35,590 nt of DNA from Gammaproteobacteria bacterium (GTDB lineage Bacteria; Pseudomonadota; Gammaproteobacteria; Legionellales; Legionellaceae): the NCBI GenBank assembly GCA_030147635.1, contig JASBUZ010000017.1:1-35590 (forward strand), read 5' to 3'. A program made the translations under genes and the position numbers. The notes below the pieces were generated by a model. That model worked only from the letters and a program-made list of their open reading frames with translations. It was not told the origin of the DNA and ran no database searches. Shown here in pieces: positions 15,756 through 25,900 of the stretch; position 1 is the stretch's first letter, and the number at the start of each line of letters is the position of its first letter.

Positions 15756-17180
15756 TTATGATTTAGCATGTTTTAGTATCCAAACTGTCTTTTTGGCCGC
15801 TCCTTTTGTATCCACTAAGCCGGCTTCTTTCAAATTTTTAAGCTCTTTTTGTACCATACGTTGAGAAGGTGGATTTGTTAACTCCAACAATAGGGTTTGA
15901 ATATTAACCATGCCATGTCGCTGAATAATTTCTAGTATTGCCTGCTGCCTTTCATTTAATGGCACCTCAGTAACAATATTTTTAGCGGTATTGGTTACAT
16001 AAGTGCTAATTGGAGCTTTAAACCAGAAAGTTACTAAAATTCCGCCTGTTCTCTGCGAAAAATCAGGCTCAGCCAAACCTTCTTGTTGGCAAAGTTCAAT
16101 CATTTTATTAGTGCCGGTCCCCCACCTTTCAATAAAATCCCTTATGTAGAAGACGTTGGCTATCAACTTATTTCTTAGAACAGATTCATGTGGTTCCTTC
16201 AATGATTGAAACGTTAATTTTTTTGGAAGCAAACCACTGTTCCATATTTCAAGTCGATCATCAAAAATGGCAATTGAAAAATCAGTATGTCGATCTGCAT
16301 AATCGCGGTGACATAAAGCATTGACCAGTGCCTCTCGAACGGCCATGAACGGTAATGCAGATTGGTCAATTCGTTTAAGCTGATCGGGTTTAAATGTGCT
16401 TGATATAGGTAAATGACGCCTTAAAAACTCATCTGCCGCATTTAGGAGTTTAAAAGCATTACCAGATACTCGTTGATTATCAATAAAATCACCGAGTTTA
16501 TCAGTGCCCTGAAAACGCGCCATTTTCATTTGGCATTGAGGTAAATAAACATGCTCCTTTGCAAATAAAACTAAAGCAGCATTTTTTAATTTGCTTCCTT
16601 CAATTAACTGAAAACGTAATAAAATATCTTTAATATTATCCTTGATTGCACTTGCAGGGATACGACGTTCACTTACGGCATCAGATACTGTTTCATAAAT
16701 GGTTTCTTGATCTAAATCATCAATATCATATTGCTGAGAAACATAACTCTCCCATGAATGATTTAATTGACCTCGAAATATCAATTTTTGTTCATACAAG
16801 TGTTGTGGCATACGGTTTGTCGCATCGACATCACGCTGATATGCTCGACCATCATAAGTATATGGCGCATACTCTCTTGCAGTTACAGTCATAGCAATTA
16901 CATACTTATTATCAGTGATAAAGATATATTTAATATCAATTTGAGCCGGAGGTTCTATTTTAGGTAATTCGTTTGCAAGTTTTTGGCGAATACTTTCGGT
17001 TAATTCCTGTCCAACAATTTTTCCATTATCTAGCACCCCAATCAGTACTGTGCCACCTTTATGATTTAGAAAAGCAGTCAATGTTTGAAAAATTGCCTTT
17101 AATAGCCCAATTGATTTTTTAAATTCAAGGGTTTCAGATTCTCCATTAGAAACTAATTGTTTTAACTCATCAAGATCCAT
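15756..17180 (-). CDS. AlbA_2 (Schlafen-like) ATP-binding regulator with C-terminal winged helix
   Basis: The 474-residue protein starts with an AlbA_2/Schlafen-core domain: ESETLEFKKSIG, then FLNHKGGTVLIGVLDNGKIVG (about residues 14-56). A HATPase_c_4-type domain follows, with FMAVREALVNALCHRDYAD, DRLEIWNSGLLP and FIERWGTGTNKMIELC (about 270-360). It ends in a winged-helix segment (ERQQAILEIIQRHGMVNIQT, about 412-430). Such proteins are called putative transcriptional regulators, and relatives turn up in defence islands and mobile elements. It lies 3' of the giant GTPase gene on the same strand. A perfect 14-bp palindrome sits 20 nt before its ATG. Confidence 0.85.
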   Translation of the reverse strand: MDLDELKQLVSNGESETLEFKKSIGLLKAIFQTLTAFLNHKGGTVLIGVLDNGKIVGQELTESIRQKLANELPKIEPPAQIDIKYIFITDNKYVIAMTVTAREYAPYTYDGRAYQRDVDATNRMPQHLYEQKLIFRGQLNHSWESYVSQQYDIDDLDQETIYETVSDAVSERRIPASAIKDNIKDILLRFQLIEGSKLKNAALVLFAKEHVYLPQCQMKMARFQGTDKLGDFIDNQRVSGNAFKLLNAADEFLRRHLPISSTFKPDQLKRIDQSALPFMAVREALVNALCHRDYADRHTDFSIAIFDDRLEIWNSGLLPKKLTFQSLKEPHESVLRNKLIANVFYIRDFIERWGTGTNKMIELCQQEGLAEPDFSQRTGGILVTFWFKAPISTYVTNTAKNIVTEVPLNERQQAILEIIQRHGMVNIQTLLLELTNPPSQRMVQKELKNLKEAGLVDTKGAAKKTVWILKHAKS

Positions 17181-17199
17181 CTAACACCCTTAATGTGAT

Positions 17200-17213
17200 G
17201 ATGTATATACATC
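17200..17213. promoter_or_regulatory. Perfect 14-bp palindrome upstream of the AlbA-type gene
   Basis: GATGTATATACATC lies 20 nt before the ATG at 17180, where an operator would block or guide the promoter. Its symmetry suits a dimeric winged-helix protein, perhaps autoregulation by the AlbA-type protein. The surrounding 209 nt up to 17389 hold no other gene that I can support. Confidence 0.45.
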
Positions 17214-17389
17214 TGTCTATTACTTAGAATACTACTTTATCAAGCCAAAGATATTCTGTATCCTAAATAATAAATTCCAAGCGGTCAACACGTTTGTTAC
17301 TATTATTACATTCATATTTTTTGTAATAGATAACACGGGCTATTGGACCTATTATTTTGAATTTAAGAAGAAGTAAGACAGGAAACCCC

Positions 17390-20300
17390 CTAAACGCTAA
17401 AACCTCCCTCTCCAGTTGCGCCAATAGCATAACCCTTAATAATATCAGCAGAGACATCCAGCCTCGCTCCTCTGAACATACTCAATTGGCTAGGCTTTAA
17501 TTTTGCCACACAGCTAGATTGTAAGCCAAAATATTCTTCCGAAACCGCATCACACAAGCCAAGTTGAGCCAGTTGGTTTATAAAATCTCGCTCAATGGCC
17601 TCCTGACATTCCAATTGTTGTGTTTTTTTTGAAACAACTTCAATTTGCTCCATTCGTTGTTCAACTTGTTGAAGTCTATCAATAAGCCCATCAAGCTGAA
17701 TCATTTTTTCAAATACATCGTTTAATGCAGACTGCTCTTTTAAAAATGTATCCAGTGATTCGTCGTCCTGAATAGGCAGTTCAAAGTTAAGTATCACATC
17801 AAGCATTTGTTGCCTTGCATCACTGATTTTAAAACCTTGCCTTTGGGTGTGAAGCGCTCTTATTTTATCCAGCAAAGCTTGTCTTGATTCAACAAGTCTG
17901 TTTAAAAGTTCATGCAATCTGGTGAGTGGCGCACTATGATTATTGAAATCAAATCTACTTACGTTTTGAGGCTCCAGTGCGTCCAGTACATCAAAGTACA
18001 GGACTCTATCTGCATCATTAACGACATCAGTAAATACAATACGACCCTCTGCCGTACTTTCATCAGCAAACACTTGTAAAAAGGCACTGATATCCTCATC
18101 GTCAGAAAAATCTATTTCCAATAGCCTCAATCGCTCTATTACGTCTGATGCTTCCAGCTCAACATGTTTCGTGATAAATAATCGAACATTATCAGCCAAT
18201 TCAGGAGAACGTTTAATCATTCGTCCAATCTGCCGAAACGTTTCCTGCAGCTCTAAAGGGGGTCGCTCAACCGTTAATTGAGCACCTGAGCAAACAGCAA
18301 TTAAACCACTTATTTTTTCAAATTTCTCAGAAATAAGCTTCATACTGATTGCTGCAGCAATATCATATGCGCTAACTTGTCCAGAACTTGTGTTGTCAGA
18401 ATTATCTAAAAATCCTGCCAAATCCACCATAGCATAAGAAGCATCTTCTCTTTCACGTGTCACAATGACCGGGAATCGTGTTTCAGAACGCCCGCCCTGG
18501 TTCGTTTTACTCACCTCAGTACCACGGACTAACTCACGCATTTGGATGCCGGCCTTTTTAATTTTTTTGTATAGACAGCCATCCATAAAATTAAACAATG
18601 AACTTTTTCCAACACCGGTTGCGCCTAAGAAAAGTACTGCAGAGTTGGCTTTACATGCTTGAATTTGTTGATTATGACGTACAGCATCACCAACCAAAGA
18701 TAAAGTTTTATCAAAGTTGATACCAAAATCTTGGGCGATAGTACAAACATGCTCTTGATAGGCAAGTTCTAGTGCTGATTGTATTTCTGGCAAGTTATCC
18801 TCATCTACAACAACATTCTGTGTTGCTTTAAAAGTTGGCTCGACAATTTCTCCTGCATATGTCTCACGATATGCTTTGGCAACATGTTTTAATTTAGCTT
18901 GCAGTTGATTATACGTCGCGTATAAAGCGACTTGTTGGCTTTCTAGTGTAACAATTACCTCTTCTGATAATCCACCCTTTGTTGACATCCATAACGCACG
19001 TTGCACAATCTCGTCAAACAAATTTAGCTTACTCAATAATTCGGATTGTTTTTGTATCCCCTTCATCACGGTACGAGCTTTTGAATCCAATAAATACCTG
19101 AATACGTTGGCATAATGCTGTACGGATGAGGATAAAGATTTAAGATTGACCGTTAATGACGTTTCTGCTGTTTCTATAACGCTTTGTTCCAATACTTGTA
19201 CGATTGGGTTTTGAGGTACAATTAATGGGCCTTTAGGCAACGCCTTCGCATCTAATGCAGCAATTTGTTCTGCAGATAAGGGTGAGCCTAAGTCATATAG
19301 ACGTTGTGCGATATCAAAATATCCCTGACAAAAAGCCATGCTTGCAGCAGATTGCCCAACATTAAGAATATTGGTTATACCAATATCATGTCCGGCATCG
19401 TGTTGAGAAATTAAACCTTCAACAACATCCATTCGTCCATGTTCTGCTGCAACCATCAATGGCGTAAACGTGGAGGTTCTTAAAACACTACGAGATCTTT
19501 TCGCCAAATGGCCGTCATAAATCTCATCCGGCAAAATACCATTAACCCAGATTTCTTGACCATACTTAAAAAAGCGACCCATCTTGCTAGGGTCATCATA
19601 ACCTGAGTCCCCCATTTCTGGAACCGTCCTGTTAAATTGGAATGCACCTAATGTTTTTGCAAATTCAACGTCTGCATTCAAATGCTCAAAAAAATCCCAA
19701 TTTCCCAGTAACGCTACTAACCATAAAACGCAGTAGGCATCAACACCTTCTTCTATCATTTGGTCTGCTTGAGCAAAATTACCATGGGTCATTAATTTGT
19801 AATATTTAAATGCACGTTGCAGTTTATAGCGATTCAATACGCCATCATTTCTGAGCGTTGAAGCAATTAATATAGCCATTTCTTGGCCATAAACGCTTTG
19901 GCTAGCATATGCAGCCAAATGTCCAATAGCAAAGTAATTGAATTTACCCTCAAAACCCGCGGCAATATATAATAAGGGCAAATCATATTTCGAACAATTT
20001 AAGGCAATTCGCATGGCTAAATTGTTTGGCCACCATGTATTATATTCTGTGCAATTTATTTTGTCTTTGATCGACTTCAACTCAAGATCTTGTTGGCATA
20101 ATGCTGTATAGCTTAAATCAACGGCTGTTTTTCTATTATGTTGATATTTTCCAAATATTGAATCTTGCTCTGCAATATAGGGGAGAACATTTCCACCGCC
20201 AGAAAAATTATTCAAATTATATCCTGCACGAGCTAAAGTTAATATTTTCTCCTGTTCTGGTTTAGGACTTGTTGGAAATGAATTTCTTGCCTGATAAAGT

Positions 20301-22816
20301 TCGGAATTCTTAGTTTGTAAAAATTTCTTTTTGGATGGTAGTGCCATGACTTTATCATGCAGTGCGGTTGGTGTTTTGCCATCAAAAGCAAATTGCACTA
20401 AGACATGTAGCAACAACCGTTTTTCTTCCATTCGATCTAATGCGTCCATCATGCGCATGCGTGTTAAATCATGTGTGATCTTTTCATTAATCGTTTGATC
20501 GTTGTTATCAAAGCCAACACCTATTAAAACACGCCCCACTTCATCTCGATGGTGTTCATATTGCGCAAACAAAGCTATCCATATCTCTGATGAAGTCCTA
20601 AGAAAATCTGCTATCTCAATATAATCATGAATAACACTTTCAATTTTTTTGCATACGCTCTCACCGGCATCATCACTAGGCAGTTCTGCCCTCATCACAC
20701 CTTGTAAAAATAACTGAGAGACTTCAATCAATAAGGGTAGTGATGGCAATTGGCTATATTCTCTTGGTATTAATTTATCTCCCAAATGATTTTTCAATTG
20801 AGCCATAACAAATCCCATGATATGCATTGGAGAATGACTTGATAATAATTCGATAGCTAAAGTCGAAGAAGCCGTTGCAGACGCCGACATATTAATAGCT
20901 GGTGCGAAAAGATGCTGTTTCAACCAATTTTCTAATGTAGAAAGCGCCTGGCGTCTTGCATCTTTTGTCAAACTCACCGTGTTACTTTTAGTCAAATCAC
21001 CTTGGAGGGATAAACAAGCGTTTTGTAACTCTAATGTTGAAATAAAACCAAGGGATGCGCGTGTTTCTGCCTGGTGCTGTTTGAGACGCGCTTCTACCGC
21101 CAAGACATTATTTAAAGTCACCTGCAACGTGCCATGTATTTTTTCTTGGTTTTCTAAGACTTGCTGCAACATTTGTCCCAATTGATGAATACCTTGCATC
21201 AAAGCAAACATCGCGTCATTTTCAGCGTCATCATCACTCTGAAAGGCCATGGTCAACAAAACAGTGACGCCCGCTGCAATCGCAAAATATCCACAAGGTG
21301 TCATCCAAGCCGCTTCTGGTGCTAATGACGCCATTTGAAGCATCATGTTTCCTGCCCCAATACGCTCAATTCCAGTGCCTAAGTCAGCTAATATTTTAGC
21401 TTCTGGCCGTTTAAATCGACTGGCAATGAGCGCTGCATCTCCAAGACAACTGGTTGTCATTTGACAATATTGATTAAGTGACATCTCACGTAAAGGCTGC
21501 TCACCGCTTTTTAAGCTTTCTCGAATAGCCCGTACACGGTCCGTTGATTCATATATCTTTTGGTAATATTTTCCCAATTCAGCATGTCGCTCCGGTGTCA
21601 TCACCGCAGATTGTGATTGTGAAGGATGCATTGATTTTTTATGTGAAAATGCCTTGAAGGACTCTGTATGATTCATTTTTGCGTGCTTAAATAGTGTTAT
21701 CGCATGCTGCTTTGATGCTTCATCTTCTGTGGCACTTACTGGATCAATGCTCGCATCTTTAAAAAGGCTTGATGGGCGATCATCATCCGAGCCATAACGT
21801 GCACGGCTTAAAAGGGTTGAAGATGGGTGTTTTTGCTTTAATGGATTATCTTGGATGTCGCCGAATAGTTCTTCCGCCGCGCGTCTTGCAGAGGCTGATT
21901 CCGGCAAATAGTTATAATCCATGCGCTTTAGTGCTTCCATGACAGATAGCTTTTCATGGCTCTCTGCTGGTAAGTGCTTTTTGATGGCGCCACTGATACT
22001 GCCTTCCTCGCGTATTTCTTGTTTAAAACCTTCCCAAAAATTATTCAATTTTTCAAACAAAACATCTAGCTCATGAGGCTGTTTTATTTCATGTGCTTCA
22101 ATTGTAACCGAACTAGAACTTGTATGTGCCGGTTCCAGGCGTTTCAACGTATCGTAGAGCTCTGTCCAAATAGAGAGTGTGTATGGATTTAATGCACGAT
22201 CATACGTTTCTCTTACAATCACGCCACCACCCGTATATCCAACAACTGAGCCCACTAATGCCCCAACAACACCGCCAGCCAAAATAGCCCCGGGGCTCTT
22301 TGTGAAACGACTAACGTAACCGGCCCCCTGTGCTCCCCACGCGTGTCCTAGAGCAATAGCACCCGTCCAGCCACCAGAAACACGTGCCACTTCTGTAAAA
22401 AAGAGATGATAATTGCCTGATGCTTCAGCGCGTTGATAGGTCTCAAATAAGCTCTTGGTATCCAAATAAATACCAACAGCCATGACACCCTTGCTTGCAA
22501 ATTTTAATGTTTTGATGGTTCTAACATAAGGTTCAGCATAATCTGGATTTCGAATAAACGATTCTGGCTTAACTTCTCGCTCATATAAATCACTCAATTC
22601 ATGGGGCTCTTTAGTCAATGCTGTAGATTCAGCGACAAATGCACCCTTGATGTGTTTCGTCTCTATCTTATTTGGAACAGCCATTTCTTTATCAGCCAAA
22701 TAAAATTCTACTGTATCTTGTGTTAAACGTCCTGAGTCAACTTCTAAAACCAAAACTTTATTGACATCAACAGCACTTTTTTGAGGATTAATAAGATAAA
22801 GATAACTGCGTCCCAT
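17390..22816 (-). CDS. Giant 1808-residue membrane-associated GTPase with ankyrin-like repeats, unknown function
   Basis: I do not recognise the family. In order there is an N-terminal region without known motifs and a glycine zipper (LAGGVVGALVGSVVGYTGGG, about 176-200) that could enter membranes. A hydrophobic segment (YFAIAAGVTVLLTMAF, about 510) and a coiled coil (about 537-585) follow. Two ankyrin-like repeats come next (TPLMVAAEHGRMDVVEGLI, about 1117-1135; SAASMAFCQGYFDIAQRLYD, about 1155-1174). A P-loop GTPase has G1 GATGVGKSS (about 1397), G3 DLAG (about 1463) and a G4-like TKHVE (about 1547). Then come long C-terminal coiled coils to about 1760. This suggests a dynamin/GIMAP-style scaffold; an effector or defence role is possible but unproven. 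The frame stays open upstream of ATG 22816 into the Tn3 repeat, so the 5' end may be cut. Confidence 0.85.
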   Translation of the reverse strand: MGRSYLYLINPQKSAVDVNKVLVLEVDSGRLTQDTVEFYLADKEMAVPNKIETKHIKGAFVAESTALTKEPHELSDLYEREVKPESFIRNPDYAEPYVRTIKTLKFASKGVMAVGIYLDTKSLFETYQRAEASGNYHLFFTEVARVSGGWTGAIALGHAWGAQGAGYVSRFTKSPGAILAGGVVGALVGSVVGYTGGGVIVRETYDRALNPYTLSIWTELYDTLKRLEPAHTSSSSVTIEAHEIKQPHELDVLFEKLNNFWEGFKQEIREEGSISGAIKKHLPAESHEKLSVMEALKRMDYNYLPESASARRAAEELFGDIQDNPLKQKHPSSTLLSRARYGSDDDRPSSLFKDASIDPVSATEDEASKQHAITLFKHAKMNHTESFKAFSHKKSMHPSQSQSAVMTPERHAELGKYYQKIYESTDRVRAIRESLKSGEQPLREMSLNQYCQMTTSCLGDAALIASRFKRPEAKILADLGTGIERIGAGNMMLQMASLAPEAAWMTPCGYFAIAAGVTVLLTMAFQSDDDAENDAMFALMQGIHQLGQMLQQVLENQEKIHGTLQVTLNNVLAVEARLKQHQAETRASLGFISTLELQNACLSLQGDLTKSNTVSLTKDARRQALSTLENWLKQHLFAPAINMSASATASSTLAIELLSSHSPMHIMGFVMAQLKNHLGDKLIPREYSQLPSLPLLIEVSQLFLQGVMRAELPSDDAGESVCKKIESVIHDYIEIADFLRTSSEIWIALFAQYEHHRDEVGRVLIGVGFDNNDQTINEKITHDLTRMRMMDALDRMEEKRLLLHVLVQFAFDGKTPTALHDKVMALPSKKKFLQTKNSELYQARNSFPTSPKPEQEKILTLARAGYNLNNFSGGGNVLPYIAEQDSIFGKYQHNRKTAVDLSYTALCQQDLELKSIKDKINCTEYNTWWPNNLAMRIALNCSKYDLPLLYIAAGFEGKFNYFAIGHLAAYASQSVYGQEMAILIASTLRNDGVLNRYKLQRAFKYYKLMTHGNFAQADQMIEEGVDAYCVLWLVALLGNWDFFEHLNADVEFAKTLGAFQFNRTVPEMGDSGYDDPSKMGRFFKYGQEIWVNGILPDEIYDGHLAKRSRSVLRTSTFTPLMVAAEHGRMDVVEGLISQHDAGHDIGITNILNVGQSAASMAFCQGYFDIAQRLYDLGSPLSAEQIAALDAKALPKGPLIVPQNPIVQVLEQSVIETAETSLTVNLKSLSSSVQHYANVFRYLLDSKARTVMKGIQKQSELLSKLNLFDEIVQRALWMSTKGGLSEEVIVTLESQQVALYATYNQLQAKLKHVAKAYRETYAGEIVEPTFKATQNVVVDEDNLPEIQSALELAYQEHVCTIAQDFGINFDKTLSLVGDAVRHNQQIQACKANSAVLFLGATGVGKSSLFNFMDGCLYKKIKKAGIQMRELVRGTEVSKTNQGGRSETRFPVIVTREREDASYAMVDLAGFLDNSDNTSSGQVSAYDIAAAISMKLISEKFEKISGLIAVCSGAQLTVERPPLELQETFRQIGRMIKRSPELADNVRLFITKHVELEASDVIERLRLLEIDFSDDEDISAFLQVFADESTAEGRIVFTDVVNDADRVLYFDVLDALEPQNVSRFDFNNHSAPLTRLHELLNRLVESRQALLDKIRALHTQRQGFKISDARQQMLDVILNFELPIQDDESLDTFLKEQSALNDVFEKMIQLDGLIDRLQQVEQRMEQIEVVSKKTQQLECQEAIERDFINQLAQLGLCDAVSEEYFGLQSSCVAKLKPSQLSMFRGARLDVSADIIKGYAIGATGEGGFSV

Positions 22817-22869
22817 ATGCTCTTTTGGATATCTTAATGCGGCGTCCTGCGCAGTTGAAGTACGGGCTT

Positions 22870-22901
22870 GGGGAGCAATGGAACAGCCAACCGACTTAAG
22901 G
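22870..22901 (+). repeat. Left terminal inverted repeat of the Tn3 element
   Basis: The repeat starts GGGGAGCAATGG and ends GACTTAAGG. Its 32 bases are identical to the reverse complement of 29552-29583. It includes the last codon and stop of tnpA. Confidence 0.95.
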
Positions 22902-25900
22902 CTTTTCTGTTGTTCTTAATGGCCTTAACTCACCACGTTTTACCTCATCTGGCATGGCAAAGGAATATCGTCCGAGCATATTAATATGACCATATCCATA
23001 TGCGGACAGTCTGGCTACATCTTCATCGTATACGGGGAAGCCTTCTTGTCGTAATTGATTAATGGCAGCATCCATGTAAATAGTGTTCCAAAGTGTAATG
23101 ATATTTAAAACCAGTCCAAGGGCACCTAACTGATCTTCTTGCCCTGCACGATACCGCTGATGAAGTTCTCCTCGCTTACCATGAAAAACAGAACGACCTA
23201 AACTGTGTCTGCCTTCGCCCAAATTTAGTTGTACCAAAGTCTGACGACGGAATGACTCATCATGAAGATAATTGAGCATGTGGATAGTTTTGTCAATTCG
23301 CCCAATTTCGGCAATTGCTTTGGCTAAACGAGTTGGTTTATCAGCAACTTGAAGAGTGCGCATAATGCCTTCTGCGGGAACTCTCCCGAGTTTTAATGAA
23401 GCCAATAAACGTAAAATATCATCCCACTCAGGAGGAACAAGATTTATATTTATACGACTTTTTGCAAGTACATTGAGCTTTCCATAATCAGCCAACGGAT
23501 CAATCCGCCAGAATCTAGCACCACCCATATCAGCCAATCGCGGACTGAAACGAAGTCCCAACAAACGAAACAGTCCAAATACAATATCACTGTATGCGCC
23601 TGCATCTGTCATGATCCGCGTTGGCTGTAATTCCGTCTGTTGCTCAAGAACAACGCCTAACAATATTAGGCTATCACGTAAAGTGCCAGGTACTGTTACA
23701 GCATTTAAGCCAGTTCGTTGATTAGAGATTAGATTGTACCAAGTGACACCACGACCTGATTTAAAATATTTTGGATTTGGAGCAGCGTGCACTGTTCTAA
23801 CCGGTACAACGAAGCGCATGCCATCAGCCGATGCAATATCGCCTCCGCCCCATTTCTTAGCTAATGGAATTTGATTTTGAGCAGAAACTAAAATGGCATT
23901 GACCGCCATTATCGTTTCATTTCGAATATAATTTTGATCAACCCATACCAATCTATCTCTTTTTAAAGCAGGTATGTCCTCACGAACAAACGGTTCTCGT
24001 CCAGTATTGCAAGCGTCTGCTAGCAATTCAGCACATAAACTGATTAATAGATCCTCAGCACGCGCACTTCCTTCATTGATGTGGGTAAATCCATCCGCAA
24101 ATCCAGTACGTGTGGCTATCTCAAGTACCATCTCGGGTAAATCGACACGTGGTAATTTGGCTTTTACAGCAGCTCTCAATGCTTTTAATGATGGAGGCTC
24201 ATCAAGTGCATCAAGCTGAGTTAGAATCAGCTCCTCATTACCCTTAACTGTTTCAAATCGAACAGCAGGGTTATTATCAATATTTGCAGCAACTAACCGA
24301 TACACTTGATGTAGTTCATCTGTAAGGCTTGTTATGGCTAACATTGGGTCAATTGTTAAATTTAATGAGCGGCAAATCATAGGACGTATTGCCTCCCACT
24401 CTGAGCCAGAATAAAGATTGGCTCTTGGATCAGCATACCGCCAACTCGGACTTATGAACACATCCCTATGTTTCAGTGCCGATTGCAATTTATCAAGAAC
24501 ACAAAATATATATGCTGTTCGGTCAATTGTAGTTCTATTGCTATCCCGGCCAGTTATTGATGTTATTAATGCAAGCTCTTTATTATTTGCGTTTTTTTGA
24601 ACTTCCTTCATGTTTAAAATGGATTTTTTCAATTTCTCAACTTGAGATTGTTTTTTCTCTGGTACAACGATTTCCTTAATTTTTTTATTGATAAGGTCAG
24701 CATATAAAAGTTTATCGTTATGCAAAATGATACCATCTTGGGTTTTTACAAGTTTCTTTATGACGCGATAAGTGGGTCGTGGTTCGTCTTGTGGCCAATT
24801 GATAACGCTACATTCATTTTTAATAACAATATTACGTTTCCATGATGTTCCAATAATCTCCATTGGCGGTTCATCCGTTTGTTTTCCCTTTAACCATTCA
24901 AGACTGGCAAGAAGAGGTTTTCCCGCTTGATTACTATCAAAATTTATTACTCGAAGGAGCGAAGGTAAAAATTTCTGAACTGTTTTTTCCTTTTGTTCAA
25001 GCTCATGATAAAACACATTACTTGGCGGCCTGATTAAGGCAGTGGCATTTTCAACTGCAGATACAAGCGCTTCATGACCTACTGTTGTATAAATTGTGTC
25101 CCGAATTTCATGATCACATAATTCTGTATTCAGTAGTAATTTACATGCATCGACCAATGTGGCTGTAGCTTGATCGAGATCTTTAAGAGTTCGCAGTCGT
25201 GTATTTTTATTTTCTTGCTTGGCCTTTGAGAATAAATCACGCAATACCATACTGAGCACGTCCAGAGAATCATCTTGGGAGTCTGACTCAAAATGATTCG
25301 CAAAAGCAACGAGCGTCGCCATTTTACGCTCAAACGGCAAGCGGTTGATGGCTGTAATTTTTGCCGTATTAGCAAAGCGTGCAAGTGTTGCTATTTTACA
25401 GGCGGGGATGCGGTACAGTGGTAATTCAACACTAATGTTGCGGGCAGACTCAACCCGTTTTAATGCTTGCACAAGAGCTGTGCTACTGATGCTAACCGGA
25501 CCTTTACGCAGTTTATCAAGCAATGACAGATGTTCGTCATCCTCTACCACCAAGAGGTCATTCAGTTTTTCCTGTTGTGATGCGCTTAAATTTTTAATCA
25601 ACATTCGCCATAAGCGAGACTCCATCCTGGAGCGAATTTCTGCAACAAAACGCTCAAGAACTGTAATACCTGGTAACAATATTTTGTTGGTCGATAGCCA
25701 ACCCACTGCATGATCAAAAAGCACTCCAGGTCTGTCAGTACCAGTCCAGCATAGTGCACATAATATGCGACCAAGACGATAACGACTACCTTTTTCAGCA
25801 AATTCTATATAGCCATAACGCGCTCGAATTTCAACAGCATGACGCCAACGCTGCTCACTTTTCATGTACATTGATATGCAACTTTCAGGATCATTAACCT

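Noticed and set aside
17263-17457. 64-residue minus-strand hydrophobic ORF at the end of the giant gene
   Set aside because: It overlaps the giant gene's C-terminus in another frame, has no ribosome site and no recognisable motif.
25130-25713. 84- and 122-residue ORFs inside the Tn3 transposase gene
   Set aside because: Shadow frames of a well-conserved transposase; no independent motif or ribosome site.
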